Assembly: GCA_020849725.1 (NCBI GenBank) | Contig: JADLAZ010000151.1 | Span: 1 to 30,297 of the forward strand | DNA: 30,297 bases | Direction of reading: 5' to 3' | Source: Chloroflexota bacterium | GTDB lineage: Bacteria; Chloroflexota; Chloroflexia; Thermomicrobiales; JADLAZ01 | Shown: piece by piece, positions 22,755 to 30,194 of the stretch | Layout: each line of letters opens with the position of its first letter | How positions within the stretch are numbered: position 1 is the stretch's first letter | Notes under the pieces: model-generated | Told to the model about the DNA's origin: nothing | What the model saw: the letters and a program-made list of their open reading frames with translations, nothing else | The model's database searches: none | Translations under genes and position numbers: made by a program

Positions 22755-22944
22755 GCGGGGATCTCCTTCGGAAAGCCGCCGGCCCGACCCGAACGTCGGC
22801 GCCGGACCTTGATCCAGCCAGGGGGAGCAGGCATACTGGAAACGCACGAGAAGAGCCAATCTCTCTCGTTTCGTCCCGCGCAGAGGCAGGATGGAGGGAC
22901 GTTAGTGGCCGTGGATGCCACCAGAATAACGAACGAGAAACACC
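22755..22944. promoter_or_regulatory. Candidate internal resolution site and divergent promoter region
   Basis: Between divergent tnpA and the tyrosine recombinase lie three related motifs. They are AAACGCACGAGAAGAG (22840-22855, plus), its inverted partner CTCTCTCGTTTCGT (22861-22874), and a third copy AACGAACGAGAAACACC (22928-22944). The first two form an imperfect inverted repeat around CCAAT. This resembles the IR1-IR2 core plus accessory repeats of TnpI-type resolution sites such as that of Tn4430. Motif 3 falls inside the first codons of the recombinase gene. Confidence 0.5.
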
Positions 22945-23969
22945 TGGGGCCGGTCGAGGCCCGCGCCGCCGGCCCGCTGCGCGACCTGCTCGCCCCTTGG
23001 CTGGCCCACCTCCAGGCGGCCGACCAGGCGCCGCGCACCGTCACGCGCTACCGCAGCGCCATCCGCCGGTTCCTGGCCTGGTTCGAGCAGCAGGAGGGCC
23101 GGCCGGCGACGGTCGAGGACCTGACGCCGATCGCGCTGGTCGGCTACCGCACCGCCCTCCAGCGCACGGCGGCCACCAGCACTGTCAACACCCACGTCTG
23201 TGCCTTGCGCTCGTGGAGCGCCTGGCTGACGGGACAGGGCCACGCGCCGAGTGACCCCGCCGCTCGGCTCAAGCTGGTCCGGCGCGACGCACCCGACGCG
23301 CCTGGGCATCTGCAGGACAAGCAGGTCAACGCGCTGCTGCGGGCGGCCGAGCGGGGACGCCACCCCGAGCGCGCCGTGGCCATCCTCCAGGTGCTGCTCC
23401 AGACGGGGATGCGCCTGGGCGAGTGCCAGGCGCTGACCTGGGGCGATCTGGTCGTCGGTGAGAAGAGTGGCGTGGTTACCATCCGCGCCGGCAAGGGCAA
23501 CAAGGCGCGGACGGTGCCGCTGAACGGCTCGGCCCGCGCGGCGCTGGCCGCCTACGCGGCCCGCATCCTCGGGGTGGCACGCACGGTGCGGGCGGTGGCC
23601 GCCGCCTGGCCGGGGCGGGGCCACGAGTCGGCCGGCCGGCCGCTGTGGCGGAGCCAGAAGGGCAACGCCCTCAGCGCGCCGGCGATGTGGCGCGTCATCC
23701 ACACCCTGGTCGAGGACTGCGCCCGGCGCCAGCTCGTGCCGGCGGGGACCACGCCGCACACCCTGCGCCACACCTTCGCCCGGCGCTACCTCGATGCCCA
23801 CCCCGGCGATCTGGTCGGCCTGGCGCGCGTGCTGGGCCACGCCGACCTCAACACGACCGCCATCTACACCCGACTGTCGGGCGACGAATTGGCCGATCGC
23901 CTCGACCGTCTGCCCCTGAACGCGTATGCAGAGGACGACCAGCGTGGACGAGGCGGCCGGGTCGGTTAA
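22905..23969 (+). CDS. Tyrosine recombinase, TnpI-like cointegrate resolvase
   Basis: This is a 354-aa phage-integrase-family recombinase. GTG 22905 follows GGAGGGA by 5 nt; the longer frame upstream is antisense to tnpA. The N-terminal SAM-like DNA-binding domain (PLRDLLAPWLAHLQAADQAP, TVTRYRSAIRRFLAWFEQQE) precedes the catalytic domain. The catalytic residues are all visible: Arg170 in TGMRLGECQAL, His285 and Arg288 in HTLRHTFARRY, His312 in LGHADLNTT, and nucleophile Tyr321 in AIYTRL. In a Tn3-family element its likely job is to resolve cointegrates at an internal site. Some Tn3 relatives (Tn4430 type) use such an enzyme instead of a serine resolvase. An integration role cannot be excluded. 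Confidence 0.92.
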   Translation: MAVDATRITNEKHLGPVEARAAGPLRDLLAPWLAHLQAADQAPRTVTRYRSAIRRFLAWFEQQEGRPATVEDLTPIALVGYRTALQRTAATSTVNTHVCALRSWSAWLTGQGHAPSDPAARLKLVRRDAPDAPGHLQDKQVNALLRAAERGRHPERAVAILQVLLQTGMRLGECQALTWGDLVVGEKSGVVTIRAGKGNKARTVPLNGSARAALAAYAARILGVARTVRAVAAAWPGRGHESAGRPLWRSQKGNALSAPAMWRVIHTLVEDCARRQLVPAGTTPHTLRHTFARRYLDAHPGDLVGLARVLGHADLNTTAIYTRLSGDELADRLDRLPLNAYAEDDQRGRGGRVG

Positions 23970-23979
23970 GCGATCGCCC

Positions 23980-24408
23980 ATGCCAAGGATCCAACAGTGG
24001 CTCGGGCTGGGGGGCCTCGTCCTGGGCGCGCTGAGCCTGATCGGCGTAGGGGTCGATCTCCTCCGGATCGAATTCCCCGCTCGGGGCGGGTGGCGCCTTG
24101 CCACGATGGCGGGGGCGCTCGTCGTGTTGGGCCTGGGTTACTCTGTCACGCGGCGCCGACCTCGGCGCTGGCGGCTCGTTGCCGTCATCAGCATCGTCAA
24201 CGCCCTGGCGGCTGTCTATCTCGGGTAGCTGGCCCTCAACGCCAGCATTTACCAGTTCCATTTCATTGAGTATCCATCATCGCTGAGTGCCACCGGGGCG
24301 GATGTTGTCCGGCGGTCGTGGGACTTCATCGGGAGTGGCGTGATCGCATGGGGTAGTGTCAATCTCACTATCACAGCCTGGATTGCCCGCAGCATCGGCG
24401 ACCCATAG
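23980..24408 (+). pseudogene. Four-helix membrane protein gene interrupted by a TAG stop
   Basis: ATG 23980 starts MPRIQQWLGLGGLVLGALSL, with three predicted membrane helices before TAG at 24226-24228 (82 aa). The frame continues perfectly after the stop for 59 more residues (LALNASIYQFHFIEYPSSLS... [27 protein letters not shown]) and ends at TAG 24406-24408. The downstream part includes a plausible fourth helix, so the original protein was probably about 142 aa. A nonsense mutation is the simplest reading; sequencing error or readthrough are alternatives. The gene's last codons overlap the duplicated right-end segment that also occurs at 29220-29298. No family recognised. Confidence 0.6.
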
Positions 24409-24448
24409 CCGTGCGCGCAGTTATTGCCTCTGTGGCACGAACGTTTGT
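24371..24448 (+). repeat. Internal copy of the transposon's right-end segment, outer 8 bp lost
   Basis: These 78 bp match 29220-29298 with one substitution and one missing base. They include the 3' end of the membrane-protein gene and the inner 28 bp of the terminal repeat. The outermost eight bases (GGCCCCTT when read inward) are absent, replaced at 24449 by IS5-like sequence. This end should be inactive. Confidence 0.85.
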
Positions 24449-24592
24449 GTGGTGGAACGGAGCAACGCCTGGCTGGCCCGCTTCCGGCGGCTGGCGCGGG
24501 ATTATGAACGCCTGGTTGAGATCCTGGCTGGCTTTCATTTCCTCGCCGTCGCCATCGTGCTGCTCGCCCGCTTCATCGCCCTCTGTGCATAA
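24449..24592 (+). pseudogene. C-terminal remnant of an IS5-family transposase
   Basis: The frame reads [20 protein letters not shown] and then [23 protein letters not shown] to a stop at 24590-24592. The pattern VVERxxAWLxRFRRLxRDYER is the conserved C-terminal block, containing the catalytic Glu, of IS5-type DDE transposases. Everything upstream is missing: the fragment begins exactly where the internal transposon end is truncated. It is too short to act, and marks an old insertion or recombination at this junction. Confidence 0.78.
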
Positions 24593-24639
24593 CAGGCGCT
24601 AGAATCCGCCACAAGGTCGGCTCGTAACGGGAGATGGCC

Positions 24640-27357
24640 ATGGTAGACCCGCTGCTTGAGACCAAGCTCCACATCCCCAAGCGGCGTCCCGCTTTGGTGC
24701 CACGTCCCCGATTGATGGAACGCCTGGACCAGGGGGCCGAGGGCAAGCTGACGCTCGTCTCGGCGCCCGCAGGTTTCGGCAAGACGACGCTGCTTGCCGA
24801 ATGGCTGGCAGCTACCCCAGCCAGCGAACGGCCTGCAGCATGGGTCTCACTCGATCAGAGCGACAACGACCCCGCCCTCTTCTGGGCCTACTGCATCGCG
24901 GCACTGCAGACGCTGCGGTCCGGGGTGGGCGAGACCGCCCTCTCCCTGCTGCATGCGCCTCAACCTCCGCCGATTGAATCGGTCTTGACGACTTTGATCA
25001 ACGAAGTCAATGCGATCGAGGACGACTTCGCCCTCATCCTCGACGACTATCACGTCATTCAAAGCCGACCGATCCATGAGGCCCTCGCCTTTCTGCTCGA
25101 CCATCTGCCGCCACCGATGCACCTGATCATCGCCAGCCGTGCCGACCCACCCTTGCCCCTGGCCCGCCTGCGAGGTCGCGGTGAACTGAATGAGCTGCGG
25201 GCGGCCGACCTGCGTTTCACCCCCGACGAGGCGGCTGCCTTCCTCAACGAGGCGATGGGGCTGGGCCTTTCGGCAGCCGATGTCGCGGTCCTGGAGGCGC
25301 GAACCGAGGGCTGGATCGTGGGCCTCCAACTGGCCGCGCTCTCGATGCAGGGGCGGGATGAGCTGCCGGGCTTCATCCGGGCCTTCGCCGGCGACCACCG
25401 GTACATCGTCGACTACCTGGTCGACGAAGTCCTGCACCGTCAGCCCGATCGCGTCCGAGACTTCTTGCTGCAGACCTCGGTCCTCGACAGGCTCACCGCC
25501 CCGTTGTGCGATGCGCTCACCGGCCGGGAAGACGGCCGGGGCATGCTGGAGGCCCTGGAGCGGGACAACATGTTCGTCGTGCCGCTGGACGACAAGCGCC
25601 GCTGGTTCCGCTACCACCATCTCTTCGCCGATGTTCTCCGCGCCCGCGCGCTGGCGGAGCAGCCTCATCAGGTAGCCGTCCTGCACCAGCGGGCCAGCGC
25701 GTGGTACGAGCGCAACGGTCTGCCCTCCGACGCGGTCCGTCACGCGCTGGCCGCCGAGGACTTCGGGCGCGCGGCGGGCCTGCTCGAGCGGGCAGGACGG
25801 GTCATGCTCACGACCAGACACGGTCAGTTCCTCGGCTGGGTGAAGGCACTGCCGGACGAGGTGATCCGCGCTAGACCGGTGCTCGGCGTGTACTACGCCG
25901 TGGCCCTGCTCCCCGATGATCTGGAGGCTGCCGAGGCGCGTCTGCGGGACGCTGAAGGCTTGCTTGACCGGGCGAGTGCGCGGCCGGAAGCCGCGGCGGT
26001 CGAGATGGTCGTCGTGGACGATGAGGGGTTCCGGTCGCTGCCTGGGACCACCGCCATCGTCCGCGCCTACCTTGCCGGGGCGCTTGGCGACGTGCCCGGC
26101 GTCGTGCACTACGCCCGGCGGGCATTGAACCTTTTGCCCGAGGGTGAATACTTGTGGCGCGGCGCTGCGGGTGTGCTCCTGGGGCTCGCGCACTGGACCA
26201 GCGGAGACCTGGAGGAAGCCTACCGAGCCTTCGCCGAGGGCGTAGCCAGTCTGCGGATGACCGGCGACATCATCCATGAAATCACCGGCGCATTTGTCCT
26301 GGCGAACATCAGGATGGCGCAAGGTCGCCTCCGCGAGGCGGTACGACTCTATGAGCAGGCATTGAAGGTTGCGGCTGACCAGGGCGTACCGATGCCCCCG
26401 CCGGCGGCGGACCTGTACGTGGGGTTGAGTGAGCTGCGTCGTGAGCACGACGACCTGGGAGCCGCCGTATGGTGCTTGCAGCGAAGCAGGGATCTGGGCG
26501 AGCACGGCGGGCTGCCGGAGAACCGCTATCGCTGGTTCGTCGCCATGGCACGGATAGAGGAGGCCCGGGGAAACCTGGACCATGCCCTCGACCTGCTCGA
26601 CGAGGCGGAGCGCCGGTATATCAGGAGCCCCAATCCCGACGTGCGTCCCGTCGCGGCCATGAAGGCGCGCGTGTGGGCCCGCCAGGGCAGGCTGGCCGAA
26701 GCTCTCGGTTGGGTGCGCGAGCGGGGCCTGTCCGTTGACGACGACGTCAGCTATCTACGCGAGTTCGAGCATATCACGCTCGCGAGGGTGCTCATTGCCC
26801 GGTCTAAGAGCAACCGGCTCGCTAGCTCCATCCGGGAGGCGATGGCAATCCTGGAGCGCCTCCGGAACGCGGCGGAAGAAGGCGGGAGGATAGGGAGCGT
26901 GATCGAGATCCTGGGGCTGCAGGCGCTCGCTCACGAGGTGCAGGGCGACATCCCCCGTGCTCTCGCGCCGCTGGCACGCGCCCTGGCGCTGGCCGAGCCG
27001 GAGGGCTACGTCCGAATCTTTGTCGACGAAGGGCAGGCCATGCGCACCCTGCTTCGCCAGGCCGCTGCTGGTGGCATCACGAGCTCCTATACGCAGCGGC
27101 TGCTGTCGGCCTTCGGCGAGCCTGCTCGGCCCGCGTCCACCCCGGCCCACGCCGCTGGTCTCGTCGAGCCCCTCACGGGACGCGAGGTCGAGATCCTGCG
27201 TCTCGTTGCGGCGGGAATGAGGAACCAGGAGATTGCCGATCAGCTGGTCATCAGCCCCGCCACCATCAAGCGTCACCTCGCGAATGCCTACGGCAAGCTG
27301 GGCGTCGGCCATCGCACGGAAGCTATTGTCCGGGCGAACGAGCTGAACCTGCTGTAA
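24640..27357 (+). CDS. LuxR-family regulator, MalT-like LAL type with ATPase and TPR region
   Basis: This is a 905-aa large ATP-binding LuxR regulator. ATG 24640 is preferred over 24634 because GGGAG at 24629-24633 then has proper spacing. It begins MVDPLLETKLHIPKRRPALV, standard for the class. Walker A APAGFGKTT is at 42-50, Walker B-like FALILDDYHVI near 130, and the STAND-type segments SRADPPLPLARLRGRGEL, QTSVLDRLTAPLCDALTG and RYHHLFADVLRARAL follow. The middle is helical TPR-like repeats. The LuxR HTH is at the C-terminus (LTGREVEILRLVAAGMRNQEIADQL, then ATIKRHLANAYGKLGV). Such proteins activate transcription when a ligand binds; the ligand is unknown here. It is transposon cargo, and a paralogous fragment lies at 28899-29181. 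Confidence 0.9.
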   Translation: MVDPLLETKLHIPKRRPALVPRPRLMERLDQGAEGKLTLVSAPAGFGKTTLLAEWLAATPASERPAAWVSLDQSDNDPALFWAYCIAALQTLRSGVGETALSLLHAPQPPPIESVLTTLINEVNAIEDDFALILDDYHVIQSRPIHEALAFLLDHLPPPMHLIIASRADPPLPLARLRGRGELNELRAADLRFTPDEAAAFLNEAMGLGLSAADVAVLEARTEGWIVGLQLAALSMQGRDELPGFIRAFAGDHRYIVDYLVDEVLHRQPDRVRDFLLQTSVLDRLTAPLCDALTGREDGRGMLEALERDNMFVVPLDDKRRWFRYHHLFADVLRARALAEQPHQVAVLHQRASAWYERNGLPSDAVRHALAAEDFGRAAGLLERAGRVMLTTRHGQFLGWVKALPDEVIRARPVLGVYYAVALLPDDLEAAEARLRDAEGLLDRASARPEAAAVEMVVVDDEGFRSLPGTTAIVRAYLAGALGDVPGVVHYARRALNLLPEGEYLWRGAAGVLLGLAHWTSGDLEEAYRAFAEGVASLRMTGDIIHEITGAFVLANIRMAQGRLREAVRLYEQALKVAADQGVPMPPPAADLYVGLSELRREHDDLGAAVWCLQRSRDLGEHGGLPENRYRWFVAMARIEEARGNLDHALDLLDEAERRYIRSPNPDVRPVAAMKARVWARQGRLAEALGWVRERGLSVDDDVSYLREFEHITLARVLIARSKSNRLASSIREAMAILERLRNAAEEGGRIGSVIEILGLQALAHEVQGDIPRALAPLARALALAEPEGYVRIFVDEGQAMRTLLRQAAAGGITSSYTQRLLSAFGEPARPASTPAHAAGLVEPLTGREVEILRLVAAGMRNQEIADQLVISPATIKRHLANAYGKLGVGHRTEAIVRANELNLL

Positions 27358-27450
27358 GTGGCCCGACTCGACCTTCATCACCCACTTCACGTCGGGCGGC
27401 TCACATCTCCCGATCCCAGACCCCGCGTTGCTCTCACCTTCGTCATCTCC

Positions 27451-27550
27451 AAGTACACCCCCAAGTACACCCCCAGCTACACCCTTTGGCTGATCTCGGC
27501 ACCCATCCAGCGGCGGTAGATTGTCCCTGTCGGCGGTGGATGGTCCCGGT
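27451..27550 (+). repeat. Two short tandem repeats upstream of the 79-aa gene
   Basis: At 27451-27486 a 12-bp unit AAGTACACCCCC occurs twice exactly and a third time degenerate. At 27511-27550 a 20-bp unit starting CGGCGG occurs twice in tandem, differing at three positions. Twenty base pairs is close to two helical turns. Both lie between the LuxR gene and the small gene, where operator sites could be expected. Confidence 0.65.
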
Positions 27551-27575
27551 GACGACGACAGCTGGAGACCTCGCA

Positions 27576-27815
27576 ATGAGCGAGACCTATGAATTGCGCG
27601 TGAAGGGACACCTCGACGACCGCTGGTCGGAGTGGCTCGGGGGGTTGGCCGTGCGGCGTCAAGAGGATGGCACGACCGTGCTGGTGGGACCTGTGGTTGA
27701 TCAGGCGGCGCTGCATGGCGTGATCAATCGCATCCGTGACCTCGGCGTGCCCCTGCTGTCGGTGAGGCGACCGGCCCATGACATCAACGAAGGAGGAGAC
27801 GATGCACGCGAGTAG
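27576..27815 (+). CDS. Small conserved protein that accompanies LuxR regulators, 79 aa
   Basis: ATG 27576 has GGAGACC upstream. The protein reads MSETYELRVKGHLDDRWSEW, then LGGLAVRRQEDGTTVLVGPV and VDQAALHGVINRIRDLGVPLLSV. I recognise a common small family with the pattern YE(I/L)RVxGHLDDxWxxWF and a C-terminal GPVxDQAALxGLLxxxRDLGLPLxSV, usually next to MalT-like LuxR genes in Chloroflexota and other phyla. Its biochemical role is not known to me; it may sense or relay a signal to the regulator. It overlaps the next gene by 14 nt. Confidence 0.8.
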   Translation: MSETYELRVKGHLDDRWSEWLGGLAVRRQEDGTTVLVGPVVDQAALHGVINRIRDLGVPLLSVRRPAHDINEGGDDARE

Positions 27816-28380
27816 CAATGCCACCACGGAGTTGGAAGACGTCAAGGTAATGGAGAAGACGATGCACGCGAGTAGCAATGTCACAAGAGAACTGGAAGAC
27901 ATCAAGGTACCTGTGAAACTGAAGCTCGCAGCACTGTGGGCGAGTTTTATGTTTCTCTATATTTATGTTGATTATTTCGCCTTATATATGCCGGGTAAAA
28001 TAGAAGGTATTCTGGCAGGAAAAATCTTTATATTTGACATTTCATATGTATTCCTATTGATAGCACTGATTTCGGCAACAATTCCAGCTCTTATGATTTT
28101 CCTTTCTGTTGCCCTGCCGGCAAAAGTAAGTCGCTGGGCAAATATCATTATTGCCGCGGTGTATATTCCCTATACATTGTTCAATTTGGCAGGAGAGGTT
28201 TGGGTGCACATGGTGTTTGGCGCTGTTGTAGAAGTCGCTCTTCTTTGTCTAATTATCTGGTATGCATGGAAATGGCCCGCAGCTGAGCCGCGTCTCGGAA
28301 GCGTTCCGATCTTTTCGGCGGCGCAGCCTGTCGGTGCAGCGGACCTGCGCAGGCAACGAGCAGAGATGCCGTCGTCTTAG
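27802..28380 (+). CDS. DUF6326-like membrane protein with duplicated N-terminus
   Basis: This 192-aa integral membrane protein has ATG 27802 behind AAGGAGGAG. The core KVPVKLKLAALWASFMFLYIYVDYF... PGKIEG and the end IIWYAWKWP match the DUF6326 pattern. Four membrane helices are visible (about 42-65, 75-95, 110-130, 135-160). The first 20 residues occur twice in tandem (TMHASSN..T.ELED.KV), a 60-bp duplication that includes the start codon and part of its ribosome-binding site, so ATG 27862 may also start translation. From about 27910 to 28270 the DNA is AT-rich, unlike its surroundings, indicating origin from a lower-GC genome. The final 30 residues are GC-rich and look added. Confidence 0.8.
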   Translation: MHASSNATTELEDVKVMEKTMHASSNVTRELEDIKVPVKLKLAALWASFMFLYIYVDYFALYMPGKIEGILAGKIFIFDISYVFLLIALISATIPALMIFLSVALPAKVSRWANIIIAAVYIPYTLFNLAGEVWVHMVFGAVVEVALLCLIIWYAWKWPAAEPRLGSVPIFSAAQPVGAADLRRQRAEMPSS

Positions 28381-28573
28381 GCGCGGGAACACAGGGCAGG
28401 CGGCCATGCCTGCCCGTGTCACAGACGGGCGGGGATTCAGAAGCGAGCGCCTGCGATGACAAAGAACGAGCACAAGGTGGTTCAGCGCTGCGCGTTCGCC
28501 TCGGTGTACGCGGGCGCCGGGTTGGAGCGGCGGGTCGTTTGGGCGGCCTGCTTCGATGGACAAGGAGACTGTG
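28381..28573 (+). other. 193-bp interval, no gene supported
   Basis: Between the DUF6326-like gene and the dehydrogenase fragment. Open frames here have no protein-like pattern, and no repeat or clear hairpin was found. Confidence 0.3.
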
Positions 28574-28885
28574 ATGGAATTAGCACCGCGCCTGATGGAC
28601 GAGGACGCCGGCGCAGTCGGGCTTGCCGACGCGACCAGGGCGTCCACGATGATGGCCATGGTTCAACGTCGCTATGGCGTCCCCGACGTGCTCGAATACA
28701 CGGCGGTCGCTATGCCGGTGGTCGGCGATGACGACGTGCTCGTGCGCGTGCACGCGGCCGCTGTCCACCCCGGCGACTACTTTCTCATGACCGGTGTGCC
28801 GTACGTCGTGCGCCTGGCGTTCGGGCTGCGCCGACCACGCAACGGTATCCGCGGGATGGACCTCGCCGGCCGGATCCAGTTGGAA
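28574..28885 (+). pseudogene. N-terminal fragment of a zinc-type alcohol dehydrogenase/quinone oxidoreductase
   Basis: ATG 28574 follows AAGGAG. After a leader of about 25 residues the protein reads VQRRYGVPDVLEYTAVAMP, then DDDVLVRVHAAAVHPGDYFL, TGVP and RRPRNGIRGMDLAGRI. This is the GroES-like N-terminus of NAD(P)-dependent medium-chain dehydrogenases of the quinone oxidoreductase group. Homology stops near 28885, just after the strand that normally reads xDxAGxV, and the DNA changes into a LuxR gene in another frame. The NAD-binding domain is gone, so this is a dead fragment. Confidence 0.75.
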
Positions 28886-28898
28886 GCATTTAGCAAGC

Positions 28899-29181
28899 CC
28901 GCTGCTCGAAACCAAGCTCTACGTCCCCCGGCCGCGGCGCGGTCTGGTGCCACGTCCAAGATTGAGCGAGCGCTTGAACTGCGGGGCCGAGGCGAAGCTG
29001 ACGCTCGTCTCCGCGCCGGCCGGCTTCGGCAAGACGACGCTGCTGGCCGAGTGGCTGGCGGCCACTCCGGCCGGTGAACGGTCCGCGGCGTGGCTCTCGC
29101 TCGACCCGGGCGACAATGATCCCGCGTCCTTCTGGACCTACCTGATCGCCGCGCTGCAGACGGTGGCGTCCGGGTGCGGCG
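28899..29181 (+). pseudogene. N-terminal fragment of a second MalT-like LuxR regulator
   Basis: The frame encodes PLLETKLYVPRPRRGLVPRP, then LSERL and LTLVSAPAGFGKTTLLAEWL, followed by DPGDNDPASFWTYLIAALQT. This is residues 4 to about 98 of the same type as the complete regulator at 24640-27357, with roughly three quarters of positions identical. It includes the Walker A motif but nothing after. There is no start codon: it is fused to the dehydrogenase fragment on the left and to the transposon's right-end segment on the right. It is a remnant of a related cargo cassette, not a copy of the neighbouring gene. Confidence 0.8.
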
Positions 29182-29219
29182 CGGGTGGACGACGCACTCC
29201 GGATCGACCGGATCATCAG

Positions 29220-29306
29220 TCACAGCCTGGATTGCCCGCAGCATCGGCGACCCATAGCCGTGCTCGCAGTTATTGCCTCTGGTGGCACGAACGTTTGTAA
29301 GGGGCC
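29220..29306 (-). repeat. Right end of the transposon with 36-bp terminal inverted repeat (29271-29306)
   Basis: Read inward from 29306 the repeat starts GGCCCCTTACAAACGTTCG and ends ...GGCAATA at 29271. The 79 bp from 29220 to 29298 duplicate 24371-24448, including the last codons of the membrane-protein gene ([11 protein letters not shown] stop). Confidence 0.88.
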
Positions 29307-29332
29307 ACGTTGGGATGATCCCGCGTCGGCAT
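29307..29332 (-). pseudogene. 5' part of the split 88-aa gene, with its right ACGTT duplication
   Basis: On the minus strand AAAGGAGG lies just before ATG at 29332, and the codons read MPTRDHPN followed by GT from the duplicated ACGTT (29307-29311). Joining to 19742 and downstream completes the Val codon and continues GAERIGRY in frame. This is the native start of the gene whose 3' part is at 19502-19747. Confidence 0.8.
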
Positions 29333-30194
29333 CGCGCCTCCTTTGCTCGTTGGACCGTCGACAGCGCGCCCGTCGACCGGGGCGATGGCGTGTACGTCCC
29401 ACCCGTCTACAGGTGGATACAGGGCCTGGTGGTGGTCGCGCCGGATCGGCCAGCCGCCAGGCCGGGCGGACACCGGCGGCCATGCGCCCATCCCCCGTGC
29501 TCCCGACGGTGGCCGCCGCGCCACTCCATGCCATTCTGGCCCTAGACCAGAGATCGTGCGATGAAGGGCAAAGTAGCCAGCGGTCTGATGCACTCTGGCA
29601 CTCTCTGGTAGCCACGAGCTGGCCTAAAGTTCCGAAAGTGTTGATGGGTTTGGCACTCTGGTTCATTCCAGGCCGCAAACACCGGCCTGAGGAGTTTGCT
29701 TCCGCCTGTCATGCCGCAGAAAGTTCCGTCACCATCTGAAGTCGGCACTTGAGCCTCTCCCAGTTTGCCCCTGGTTGCACGATCTCTAGCTTTGGGCCAT
29801 TCTACCTGACGGCCGAGCGGAGCGACCGCCGTGGTGGCCGTCGCCGCCGGGCATGACCACAGCCTGGCGCCACTGGGCGACGGCACCATGCCTGCGCCGA
29901 GACGCACCCGACGCCCCGCACGACGCTGACGCCGGCCCTACTCCTGGATGTCACCACGATCAGGCCCGCCAGCCGGCGCAATGACGCCAGGGTGCCAGCG
30001 GGTCACCGCTGCCGTGGTCAGGCATCGCGCCCGGCGGGTCGTCGTGCCAATCCTGCACAGCGGCAGCCGGGTCCGCCGCGAATATCGACCTTGAGCGAAT
30101 TAAGTGATGTTTAGACTAACGCGGGCCGGGGGGCGCTGGTCACCCGGCCCGACGGGGTATCCGTCGCGGGGCTGACCCGGAAGGAGGCTCCCGC
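29333..30194. other. 862-bp interval without a convincing gene
   Basis: It holds the upstream region of the split 88-aa gene and the leader of the right-edge transposase. Frames here lack family resemblance and codon regularity. A possible promoter for the transposase is TTGAGC (30091-30096) and TAGACT near 30112, though the 15-bp spacing is short. The stretch 29560-29760 is less GC-rich than its surroundings and may be debris of an older element. Confidence 0.3.

Larger units (their letters stand above)
19748..29306. mobile_element. Tn3-family transposon, 9559 bp, with tyrosine recombinase and cargo
   Basis: The left end (19748-19783) and the right end (29271-29306) are inverted repeats matching at 33 of 36 positions; both begin GGCCC and share TTACAAACGTTCGTG. 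The element is bounded by 5-bp ACGTT duplications. Inside are tnpA (minus), a divergent TnpI-like recombinase gene, a broken membrane-protein gene, an internal disabled copy of the right end with an IS5 remnant, and a cargo block of regulator and membrane genes. The exact duplication and the clean restoration of the split host gene indicate a recent insertion as one unit. Confidence 0.92.

Noticed and set aside
24847..26583. A 578-aa minus-strand open frame opposite the LuxR gene
   Set aside because: Shadow of the LuxR-family regulator, with no recognisable motif or ribosome-binding site.
24640..29181. The LuxR regulator and its partners as part of the PRTRC system
   Set aside because: They lie inside a transposon with its own target duplication, so their nearness to the cassette is accidental.
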